DNA of 64,000 bases. Source: Paenibacillus sp. GSMTC-2017 (GTDB lineage: Bacteria; Bacillota; Bacilli; Paenibacillales; Paenibacillaceae). The stretch covers positions 62,833 to 126,832 of the forward strand of contig NZ_JAECMT010000004.1 of NCBI RefSeq assembly GCF_016019935.1, read 5' to 3'. The stretch's first letter is position 1; the number at the start of each line of letters is the position of its first letter. The position numbers were made by a program, and so were the translations under genes. The notes under the pieces are model-generated. The model searched no databases, was not told the DNA's origin, and saw only the letters and a list, made by a program, of their open reading frames with translations. This document shows positions 19,513 through 27,296 of this stretch, piece after piece.

Positions 19513-20388
19513 ATGATAAGAATTCCTCACGCATTTAAACCTTCAAAAAACATTGATGAACAATTAGGAATTTTTAAATGCAGAGGACTAATTGTAGTGC
19601 ATGAAGCATGGGCTAAAGGGATTCTAAAACGAGTAAGCTATTATAGGTTTATAGCGTACGCATTATCGCTAAAGACGTATGATGTATTTCATGTCGGAGT
19701 TACGTCGTTTAAGCAAATATATAGACTATATGAATTTTACTTAAAGTTTAGGTTGTTATTATGGAAATTATTAAAGTTGTAGAAGTGCCGATGAGAACTC
19801 ATATTGCTCTAGTATTAGCTAAAAAATATGATGATATTGGAAATACAGTTAGCCGGGATTTTCAAGATGAATCAAAGCATGCAAAGTTTATTAATAACTT
19901 AAATGAGTTACCTAAACAGTCTAAAGATGTTTTCGTAAAGCACTACTTTTACCAATACGATGGTGAATTTCCGACTTGAGTAGTGAGCCAGTTAATGACT
20001 TTTAATCTGCTATCTAAGTTGTTTGTAAATATGTTGAAACAAGATAAAAGTGAATTAGGCTGGAATGTTTACGATGAAATTAAGGGTGTTATTTTGAAGG
20101 TTGACTACACGCACTTTGCAATCTTAAAATGTTTGCACCCATTATTGTCTTACATATAATAGGAATATTTCCTTTCCTCCAAAATTGCTTGCCCGCGATA
20201 AAAAAGTAATTCAAGATAACCAAAAGGTGTATACAATGTTTCATAGTGTAAAATATATGATTAATGACAAGATATACTGGAATAGTTGGGTTGAACGATT
20301 AAGAACCCTTATAGACGAGTATTTAGAAGTTAACAAGGTGCCTGTCGGGTTCCCTGAGAATTGGTATCGTTTATTGAAAATATAGAGC
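19513..20388 (+). pseudogene. Abi_2 (AbiD/AbiF-like) abortive infection gene, frameshifted
   Basis: Three overlapping frames together read as one Abi_2 family protein: KPSKNIDEQLGIFKCRGLIV...YYRFIAYALS (19513-19780), then EVPMRTHIALVLAKKYD...FVKHYFYQYDGEFP (19761-19976, ended by TGA), then MTFNLLSKLFVNMLKQDKSE, and finally NRNISFPPKLLARDKKVIQ...GFPENWYRLL (about 20155-20385). At least two frameshifts and one nonsense codon break it; the HEPN-type RN...H region around 20120-20150 is also degraded. Abi_2 proteins are HEPN-containing phage-exclusion factors. Its position beside the Mrr nuclease makes a two-gene defence cassette, now half dead. The 130 bases between Mrr and this gene hold nothing I recognise. 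Confidence 0.8.
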
Positions 20389-20460
20389 GCGTACCTAATA
20401 GGTAGCGCTCTTACTTTGTTTATGGACAAAAATTTCGCCTCAAAGATGATAAACTGATTC

Positions 20461-20480
20461 TTATCATAAGTGACTGCGAA
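20461..20480 (+). repeat. SCC-like att site B
   Basis: TTATCATAAGTGACTGCGAA in noncoding DNA; the core TTATCATAAGT equals the rlmH end and would read SYHK-stop. ATAAGTGACTGCGAA is repeated exactly at site G (47.98 kb). About 70 bases to its right (20485-20550) match the right flank of site C, including ATTCGC, GGC and GTTGTGATG. The interval 20389-20680 otherwise holds no gene. Confidence 0.65.
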
Positions 20481-20680
20481 GTTCTGGTTGCCATACATTC
20501 GCCCTGTTATTGGCTGTTGTGATGAAGGATAATTCACATAGAAGTAGGAGCCTTGGTTTTAGAAGAGATGCATCTATGTTGAAATGGGATTAGCTCTTAT
20601 GTAAATAGCCTTTGATGATATACATGCTGATGAATGGCAAGACGTATCTGAAATCGAATTATTAGAAAGGATGTATATCG

Positions 20681-21382
20681 TTGCAATTAATCGAATCTAA
20701 GAATATTGTAAAATATCTCGACTCGAATAAGTATAAATTAGCTAAATCTGTAGATTTTAAATGTGGCTACTGCTCAAGAACAGTCAATTACTTATTAGTT
20801 TGGGATTCATATGATGAGAGTTCAATGTTTACATCTTCAAGGTGCTCTGGATGTGGAGAGGCATCAAGATTCTACTTTGTTGAAATAAAAGAAAATGAAC
20901 AAAAAAAATTGGTTGGTGATTTATACATATCCCCAAGCTCAGAATTAAGAACAACTGTTGATGGGGTGGAGATCACCGAAAAGTTTTCTAGCAGTATGCT
21001 GAGAGCATATAACTCAGCAGTAAACGTGTATAATCTTGGTGAGTGGTCTGCGACCGTTGTGTTATGCAGACGTCTACTTGAAGGCATTACAAAATCTCTA
21101 CTACCAGAAAGTGAACAAAATAAGCCATTAAATAAACAGCTAGAAATTATAGCAGGTCATGCTGAACTGCAAAAACCATTATTAACATTAGCTCATGCAA
21201 TAAGAATTGGAGGGAATTTGGGAGCGCATTTTGATTTGGAAAGGGAACCTGACGAGGTTGTTTCAAAGTACATTATTGATATGCTCGATTATCTAATTGA
21301 ATATTTATATGTATTACCAAAGAGGATTGAAGAATTACATACACATATTGAAGAGCTATCAAATAAAAACGGTGAACGTTAA
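20681..21382 (+). CDS. DUF4145 zinc-ribbon protein
   Basis: 233 residues, TTG start with AAAGGATG seven bases upstream. N-terminal zinc ribbon (CGYC at about 28-31 and CSGCG at about 55-59) followed by the helical DUF4145 domain: LRAYNSAVNVYNLGEWSATV, CRRLLEGITKSLLP, IRIGGNLGAHF. DUF4145 proteins are common in defence islands and as fusions to nucleases, but the biochemical role is unknown. It is the single intact gene between att sites B and C, so it appears to be the cargo of the third, 1.2-kb cassette. AT-rich like its neighbours. Confidence 0.8.
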   Translation: MQLIESKNIVKYLDSNKYKLAKSVDFKCGYCSRTVNYLLVWDSYDESSMFTSSRCSGCGEASRFYFVEIKENEQKKLVGDLYISPSSELRTTVDGVEITEKFSSSMLRAYNSAVNVYNLGEWSATVVLCRRLLEGITKSLLPESEQNKPLNKQLEIIAGHAELQKPLLTLAHAIRIGGNLGAHFDLEREPDEVVSKYIIDMLDYLIEYLYVLPKRIEELHTHIEELSNKNGER

Positions 21383-21516
21383 TCACTAAAGTAATCGTTA
21401 TTTGAAAACAAAAAAATTTCGCCCTGATGGATAACTTGTTTATGTCCATCCGAGTATTAACAAGAAAGCGGATCTGTGGACACATCTTGCGCAGACCGTG
21501 GGCATTACGGTCACTT

Positions 21517-21634
21517 CGCGCCGAGAAGAAGCTATGTTCGGGCACATGATCTATCCGCACCAACTGATGTATGTGCTCTGCTGGAGTAGGTGATTCGGGC
21601 TATTAAATTATTAGTGGAACAGTACCATAAGTAA
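21517..21634 (+). pseudogene. rlmH: Relic of the rlmH 3' end (carried att site C)
   Basis: Read with two frame changes this stretch gives RAEKKL, FGHMIYPHQLM, LLE-stop-VIRAIKLL, VEQYHK-stop, aligned to the RlmH C-terminus ([35 protein letters not shown]-stop). Frameshifts and an internal stop show decay. The DNA differs strongly from the intact rlmH, so it is an rlmH tail from another lineage, not a recent duplication. It ends with TACCATAAGTAA at 21623-21634. Upstream bases 21440-21516 may be further degenerate rlmH but I cannot align them confidently. Confidence 0.8.
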
Positions 21635-21950
21635 CGGTGAAAGATTAGTGACAAAGTGAGTATCGCCATATATTCGCTCTGTTCCTGGCAGTTGTGATGA
21701 GAGATAATTTACATAGAGATATGGCTGGTAGAATAATAATTATTGCAATGTCCAAGGGGAATAATTGAATAAAAAAGGATATTCTCCTTTGTGTGGATTA
21801 GCGATACGTGTGTGAAACTGTGATCGAACTCCATATTTACAGTGCTCCTTCCCTCTGGAATAATCGAACTACACCATCAGCGCGACTGCCCATAGGGGAG
21901 CAACTGGCTCGCTTTATCGCGGTTTTATGTACAGTACCCATAGTTTTATA
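21635..21950. other. Noncoding interval right of att site C
   Basis: No gene recognised. Bases 21660-21720 resemble 20485-20550 downstream of att site B (shared CCATA.ATTCGC.CTGTT, GGC.GTTGTGATG, GATAATT.ACATAGA), so this is a shared cassette-end sequence. The rest shows nothing I can name. Confidence 0.5.
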
Positions 21951-21952
21951 AG

Positions 21953-22000
21953 ATAAAGAAAAAATGCCTTTAAGCCACATCCAGTGGTTTAAAGGCATTT
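21953..22000 (-). terminator. Terminator of the tRNA-fMet gene
   Basis: On the minus strand AAATGCCTTTAAACCAC pairs with GTGGCTTAAAGGCATTT around a short loop and is followed by TTTTTTCTTT. Confidence 0.8.
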
Positions 22001-22029
22001 CATATATGTGCCGAGACAGAATTGTAAGT

Positions 22030-22106
<77 letters not shown>

Positions 22107-22146
22107 ATAAAAAAAGCATTTTGGTCTTTTGTTTGCCAGACCACTT

Positions 22147-22175
22147 ATACTACAGCAGTTCAAGCTAAAGCGCAA
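22147..22175 (-). promoter_or_regulatory. Candidate sigma-A promoter of tRNA-fMet
   Basis: On the minus strand TTGCGC (22170-22175), 17-base spacer, TAGTAT (22147-22152), about 40 bases upstream of the mature tRNA 5' end. Confidence 0.5.
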
Positions 22176-22265
22176 GCTCATTAATGGAAATCTCTCTTGA
22201 GGGGAATTCGTAAGGTGAGGATGATATAATCACGCTAGTGTGTTGAAACTAGAAGGGTGATGGCA

Positions 22266-23840
22266 ATGAGCGTAATACGTTTGGAGAACGTCACGAAGAA
22301 GTATGAAGGGTCCATGATTTTTCGCGACATTTATTTTCGCGTTATTCAAGGGGAACGCATCGGCCTAATCGGGCGAAATGGTGCCGGCAAGTCGACGGTA
22401 TTTAAGCTCATCATGGGACAAGAAGAGCCGACGTCCGGCAAGGTGGAGATAGATCCTCAGGTGCGAATCGGGTATTTCTCGCAATTCTCGGAACTCAGCG
22501 GGGGCTTGTCCGTTCAACAAGAACTAGAAGCATGCTTCAAGCAGGTTGCCCTTATTGAACGAGAGCTGCAAGAGGTCGGAGATAAGCTTGGATTGGTTAC
22601 TGATGACAACGAGATGGATGTGCTGCTAGCAAGGCAAGCGGAGTTATTCGAACAGATGGATCATCTGGACGGTTGGAACGTGTCTGTCGAAATTAATACG
22701 GTGCTTACGAAGCTAGGGTTTAACGATAGATCCCGGAATCAGCCGATCGGTGAGTTGTCCGGAGGATGGCGTAACCGCGCGGCACTCGCAAAGATGTTAA
22801 TTGAGCTGCCCGATGTCGTTCTGCTCGACGAGCCGACGAATTATTTGGATATGGAAGGGATCGCATGGCTGGAGCAGTGGTTATACCGATTCAAGGGAGC
22901 CATGATTCTGGTGTCGCATGACCGGCAATTCATCGATAAGGTCGTCACGCGCACGATCGAGATCGAGAACTATCATTTTCAGGAATACGAAGGCAACTAC
23001 ACAGATTACGTCCGCAAGAAGAAGATGCGCAAGAAGGAACTGGATCGTCAGTTCGAGTGGGAGGAAGAGTTGCTGCTCATGGAATCCGAGGCGATCGACG
23101 ATCGCGCGAACAGGAAGTCCGGTTCCAATGACCGTCTCTCGCGTAAGCTTGCGGATAACAAGAAGCGGATAGAGCCGCATCCCGTTAACGTGTTAATTAC
23201 CGACATTTACGAGAGGCTGCGCTTCCCGGACAAGCTATGCGAAGTTAAGAAGATCGGGCAGACGTACGAGGGTAGGCAGATCTTCGAGAATGTTAGCTTT
23301 GATATTCAGAAGGAAGATCGCTTGGTCATCGCGGGACCGAACGGAAGTGGGAAGTCCACACTCATTAAGGCGCTTACCGGGCAGGAGAAACCAGATTCCG
23401 GGGAGGTTGTCTGGGAGAAGGGCGTTAACTACGCTTACTTCAACCGGATGTGGGAGGAGCTTGATCCTAAGGATACCGTCAGCCACGCGGTCAATACTTA
23501 TGGATTGGGACTGGACGCACCACGCAAAAAGGTGAACAAATTTCTAGCTATGTTGCAATTCTCGGAGGCGGATCTGAGCAAGGCGATCGGCAATCTATCC
23601 GGCGGGCAGAAAGCTCGGGTGGCGCTGGCTAAGTGTCTTCTCTCGGGTGCGGCCGTTATCATCTTGGACGAGCCAACCAACCATCTGGACCTCACGAGCA
23701 TACAGGTTATGGAGCAAGCTCTGATCCATTTTCCCGGTGCGGTCATTACGGTAAGCCACGATCGCTTCTTCATCGATAAGATCGGAACCAAGATGCTGAC
23801 CTTCGATCCGGTAACGGGAGTGACCGAACAGAGCTTGTAA
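22266..23840 (+). CDS. ABC-F family ATPase
   Basis: 524 residues: two ABC ATPase domains with no membrane segments. Walker A GRNGAGKS and GPNGSGKS, signatures LSGGW and LSGGQ, Walker B VVLLDEPTNYLD and VIILDEPTNHLD, H-loops SHDR in both; a charged linker between the domains (about 240-310) corresponds to the P-site tRNA interaction motif. ABC-F proteins bind the ribosome E site as translation factors or antibiotic protection factors; which role applies here cannot be decided by eye. Start: ATG at 22266 behind AGAAGGG, 8-base spacing. It is clearly GC-richer than the second ABC-F gene that follows, so the two have different histories. Confidence 0.9.
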   Translation: MSVIRLENVTKKYEGSMIFRDIYFRVIQGERIGLIGRNGAGKSTVFKLIMGQEEPTSGKVEIDPQVRIGYFSQFSELSGGLSVQQELEACFKQVALIERELQEVGDKLGLVTDDNEMDVLLARQAELFEQMDHLDGWNVSVEINTVLTKLGFNDRSRNQPIGELSGGWRNRAALAKMLIELPDVVLLDEPTNYLDMEGIAWLEQWLYRFKGAMILVSHDRQFIDKVVTRTIEIENYHFQEYEGNYTDYVRKKKMRKKELDRQFEWEEELLLMESEAIDDRANRKSGSNDRLSRKLADNKKRIEPHPVNVLITDIYERLRFPDKLCEVKKIGQTYEGRQIFENVSFDIQKEDRLVIAGPNGSGKSTLIKALTGQEKPDSGEVVWEKGVNYAYFNRMWEELDPKDTVSHAVNTYGLGLDAPRKKVNKFLAMLQFSEADLSKAIGNLSGGQKARVALAKCLLSGAAVIILDEPTNHLDLTSIQVMEQALIHFPGAVITVSHDRFFIDKIGTKMLTFDPVTGVTEQSL

Positions 23841-23845
23841 TACAG

Positions 23846-23904
23846 AATGGCCCTTCGATACCTCTCAGCGTTAGCTAAAGCGGATTCGAGGGGCCATTTT
23901 CCAT
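23846..23904 (+). terminator. Terminator after the first ABC-F gene
   Basis: AATGGCCCTTCGA and TCGAGGGGCCATTTTCC form a long imperfect stem with an inner hairpin. Confidence 0.65.
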
Positions 23905-24120
23905 GCGTGATAGCTGTTTTTGTCGCAGAGAACGCTCCCCGACTTATTCCGCTCGTTATTCGTCATGAGGTAGCATGGAATTTGACTCCCCAGGGATGGG
24001 AATACAAATCAATTGAAGTTGATTGTAAACAGTGTTACTCTAACAACGGTAAACGCAAATCTATATTTTGCAATACTTCTAATAATAGTCACTATTTTAG
24101 TTATAAAGAAAGGTAATACT

Positions 24121-25860
24121 ATGATAAAAATTGATAACTTATCCTTCTCATTTCCGCAAAAAGAACTATATAACAACATTTCATTTACGCTTGAAGAGGG
24201 ACAACATTGTGCTTTTATAGGAACGAGTGGCAGTGGGAAAAGCACACTGATCGATATACTGATGGACCCAGAAAGATATTTGTTTGACGGCATGTTAGAG
24301 ATAGACTCAACTTGCACAATTGGGTATGTAAGTCAGTTCTCAGAAATAGACAAAACGAAAGAAACAACCGTTTTTGAATATTTAGGGGAAAAGTTTATTA
24401 AGATACAAAATGAAATAACATCTATTTGTACCGATATGGAAACATCATCAGATATTGAGACCCTACTAGAAAAGTATCAATTAGCTTTAGACGCATTTGA
24501 TTCAATCGGCGGGGATGATTTTGAAAGCAGCATTAATAAGAAACTAAATCTAGCAAACCTCATGAAGCTAAAAGATGTTAGAGTATCGGACCTCAGTGGC
24601 GGGGAATTCAAACTTATTCAAGTGATGAAGGAAATGCTTAGTAGTCCAGACTTAATGATTATGGACGAACCAGATGTATTTTTAGATTTTGAAAATCTAA
24701 ACGCGCTTAAAAATCTTATTAATTCTCACAAAGGCATGTTGCTAGTTGTTACGCACAACCGATATCTATTGAATCATTGTTTCAACAAAATTATACATCT
24801 TGAAAACACGGAGATCCAAGAGTTTGAGGGGAGATATATTGAGTATAACTTCTCATTACTTCAGACTAAAATTGAGTTACAAGAACTTACAGTCGCTGAG
24901 CAAGAAGAAATTGAGAGAAACGAGAACATCGTCAATAATCTAAGAGCTATCGCAACTTATAATTCAGAAGCCTCTAGAGGTAGAGCGTTAAAAGCTAGAG
25001 TTAGGTATCAAGAAAGATTGGAAGCGCGTAGACTTAAAGCGCCATTTGTTGATATTAAGCAACCAAATATTAGCTTTGGTATTGAGAATGAAATGGAAGA
25101 CACCATCGTTGTAAATGTCAATAATTATAGTGTTGCCTTTGATGAGTTGCTTTTAGACAATGTTAACTTTGAGATAAAATCTACGGATAAAGTAGCCATT
25201 ATCGGTTCAAATGGTACCGGGAAAACGACTTTACTCCGAGATATCTTTAAAAATAATCATGCTTCAATTGAAATAAATGCTGATGTTAAAGTAGCTTATT
25301 TATCTCAGATTCAAGGCGAAGTGCTAAAGGACTCTAATACAATATTAGAAGAATTTATCGATGCTGGGTTTAAAACGTATGATGAGGTTAGATCGTATAT
25401 TTCAAACTATGGCTTTGAAGGAGAAAGCGTTAATCAAAAGATAGGATCTTTATCTGGTGGAGAAAAAAATATTCTTCAATTGGCTAAAGTTTCTGCTAGT
25501 AAAGCAAACGTATTACTTCTTGATGAACCGACAAGCCATTTAGACACCTATACACAACTCGCACTGGAGAAAGCGATTGAAGACTACAAAGGTGCAATTC
25601 TCATGATTTCTCATGATTTCTATTCGGTTGTAAATGGTATGGATTATGTTCTAATCATTGACGATAAAACGATTAGAAAGATGAAAATGAAAAAATTTAA
25701 ACAGATGATTTATGCTAGTCATTTTGATAAGAACTATTTAGAAGCTGAACAAAACAAAAGATCAGTTGAAATGAAAATCGAATTGGCTTTAAAAGAGACT
25801 GATTTTGAAACTGCAAAGATATTGGTAGAAGAGCTAGAAGAGCTGATTAAGTTGCTTTAA
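24121..25860 (+). CDS. Second ABC-F family ATPase (divergent, possible ribosome protection)
   Basis: 579 residues starting MIKIDNLSFSFPQ at an ATG behind GAAAGG; the frame is open to 24013 but that extension is a poor fit. Two ATPase domains: Walker A GTSGSGKS and GSNGTGKT, signatures LSGGE twice, Walker B LMIMDEPDVFLD and LLLDEPTSHLD, and THNR/SHDF at the H-loop positions. The first Walker B continuation DEPDVFLD instead of DEPTNHLD is atypical. A helical C-terminal tail (about 545-579) follows. AT-rich, so probably acquired separately. Such proteins often confer resistance to ribosome-targeting antibiotics, and an APH-like gene lies just downstream, but the resistance function is inference. 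Confidence 0.85.
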   Translation: MIKIDNLSFSFPQKELYNNISFTLEEGQHCAFIGTSGSGKSTLIDILMDPERYLFDGMLEIDSTCTIGYVSQFSEIDKTKETTVFEYLGEKFIKIQNEITSICTDMETSSDIETLLEKYQLALDAFDSIGGDDFESSINKKLNLANLMKLKDVRVSDLSGGEFKLIQVMKEMLSSPDLMIMDEPDVFLDFENLNALKNLINSHKGMLLVVTHNRYLLNHCFNKIIHLENTEIQEFEGRYIEYNFSLLQTKIELQELTVAEQEEIERNENIVNNLRAIATYNSEASRGRALKARVRYQERLEARRLKAPFVDIKQPNISFGIENEMEDTIVVNVNNYSVAFDELLLDNVNFEIKSTDKVAIIGSNGTGKTTLLRDIFKNNHASIEINADVKVAYLSQIQGEVLKDSNTILEEFIDAGFKTYDEVRSYISNYGFEGESVNQKIGSLSGGEKNILQLAKVSASKANVLLLDEPTSHLDTYTQLALEKAIEDYKGAILMISHDFYSVVNGMDYVLIIDDKTIRKMKMKKFKQMIYASHFDKNYLEAEQNKRSVEMKIELALKETDFETAKILVEELEELIKLL

Positions 25861-25951
25861 CGGATAACCCTCTGATTGAAATGGTTACAAGAATATTGCT
25901 AAAGTGAATTAGTCCCAATTCAACGATGAAACATGATGATAATGGAACAGG

Positions 25952-26010
25952 ATCAATGCAGTAAAAAGACACTGATGAATAGAATCTCAGAGTCTTTTTA
26001 CTGCATTGAT
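25952..26010. repeat. Perfect 19-bp inverted repeat
   Basis: ATCAATGCAGTAAAAAGAC (25952-25970) and its exact complement (25992-26010) with a 21-base loop. The arms contain a T-run only inside the stem, so it may act as a bidirectional terminator between the ABC-F and APH-like genes, or be a relic of a small mobile element. The rest of 25861-26176 holds no gene. Confidence 0.7.
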
Positions 26011-26176
26011 TTGTTGATAGCTCTTGCCATGGTGAGTGGTTTACTTATTATTAAAAATCTCTCTCAATACATCTTGGCCATAGTATTCTGTTGAGGATCT
26101 TCACCAAGAGATCCCGAGAAAGCAAAAGTTTTTAATCGGGATTATCGTTTTGCAATCCAAAACGAGGAGGTACTTT

Positions 26177-27073
26177 ATGAGCTCCATTCTAAACGTTATT
26201 GAAAAGTTAAAGCTGAATGTCCTGAATGTAGAAGATGTACCAGATTCATTTAGTTCTGAAGTACACAAACTTACTCTCGCCAACGGAGAAAAAGTGTATG
26301 TAAAAATTCCGTTTAACAAGGATAAACTATATCGTGAATTTCAGATGCTTGAAACATTGAAGGACGTAATACCTGTCCCTAAAGTATTGGATTTTTGGGA
26401 TGGGGATGAAATGACTACTGGAGCATTGCTTCTTTCGGCTATTCAAGGCATACCTTGTACAGAACATATTGATGAGAAGCTATCTTTTCAAATGGGCGCG
26501 TATCATGCGATGCTTCATGAGGTTAAAACGCCAGGTTACGGTTACCATGTGACTGATGGATTCAAGAGACTTGACCCAAATAATTGGAGACTACATATTA
26601 AAGATAATGTTGAAAAGTGGAAAGAGCCCTGCAAAAAGATTCTTGATCCAGTGCTGTATGAAAGATGTATTTTTCACTTTGATGGCTTATTTTCGGCTTT
26701 ACCAGAACCTGATGGGCCATGCATTGTTCATATGGACTTTAGACCTGGTAATATATTAGTAAATGATAACAAGGTTACTGGCATTATAGATTTCGAGAGT
26801 GCCCGTGGTGGCTCCACTGAAATAGACTTTACAAAAATCAATCGCTATATTTGGGAAGTAAACCCGAGAACAAAGCTACCGTACGTTAATGGGTATCAAA
26901 CGATTCGCCCTATGGTGGATCTAGAGACAGTGCTACCATTCTATGATCTTTATGATGCCTTCTGTGCAGTTTTTTGGTGTAAAAACAGAGGTGTCGAAAA
27001 AAATCAGTCTTTTCTTCAGGAAAATATTGAAATTTTACAGAAATCAGTGGGATTTGAGCAGATACGTTATTAG
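26177..27073 (+). CDS. Aminoglycoside phosphotransferase (APH)-family protein
   Basis: 298 residues, ATG behind GAGGAGG with ideal spacing. Kinase-like fold: Lys in VYVKIPF, then the Brenner motif HMDFRPGNILV (catalytic Asp, Asn) and the metal motif IIDFE. The family phosphorylates antibiotics (aminoglycosides, macrolides) or small metabolites such as choline; substrate cannot be told from sequence by eye. It follows two ABC-F genes, which makes a resistance cluster a reasonable guess. A terminator follows at once. Confidence 0.85.
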   Translation: MSSILNVIEKLKLNVLNVEDVPDSFSSEVHKLTLANGEKVYVKIPFNKDKLYREFQMLETLKDVIPVPKVLDFWDGDEMTTGALLLSAIQGIPCTEHIDEKLSFQMGAYHAMLHEVKTPGYGYHVTDGFKRLDPNNWRLHIKDNVEKWKEPCKKILDPVLYERCIFHFDGLFSALPEPDGPCIVHMDFRPGNILVNDNKVTGIIDFESARGGSTEIDFTKINRYIWEVNPRTKLPYVNGYQTIRPMVDLETVLPFYDLYDAFCAVFWCKNRGVEKNQSFLQENIEILQKSVGFEQIRY

Positions 27074-27090
27074 ATGTTCGATAAAATGTA

Positions 27091-27124
27091 ATTAGAAAAG
27101 CCATCCGCCAAGATGGCTTTTTTC
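27091..27124 (+). terminator. Terminator after the APH-like gene
   Basis: AAAGCCATC, loop CGCCAA, GATGGCTTTTTT. Confidence 0.85.
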
Positions 27125-27296
27125 AATAACTTTCCGTTACAGATAGAGTGGTGAATTCTATCACATATAGGACTAATTGCTAACTAACTCATCACATAGA
27201 TAGATACTCCATACCTAGTAAAGGAATTTAACACACTGGTGTCGAAATCACAATTTATTGCGCATTTTCTGTTTTTTACATCTGGAGGGTTCCCCA

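Noticed and set aside
19353..19538. 61-codon frame overlapping the end of the Mrr gene
   Set aside because: Overlaps two better-supported reading frames and has no ribosome site of its own.
24013..24120. 36-codon N-terminal extension of the second ABC-F protein, or a leader peptide for attenuation
   Set aside because: It is in frame without a stop, so not a separate leader, and the ATG at 24121 has the ribosome site and the family N-terminus.
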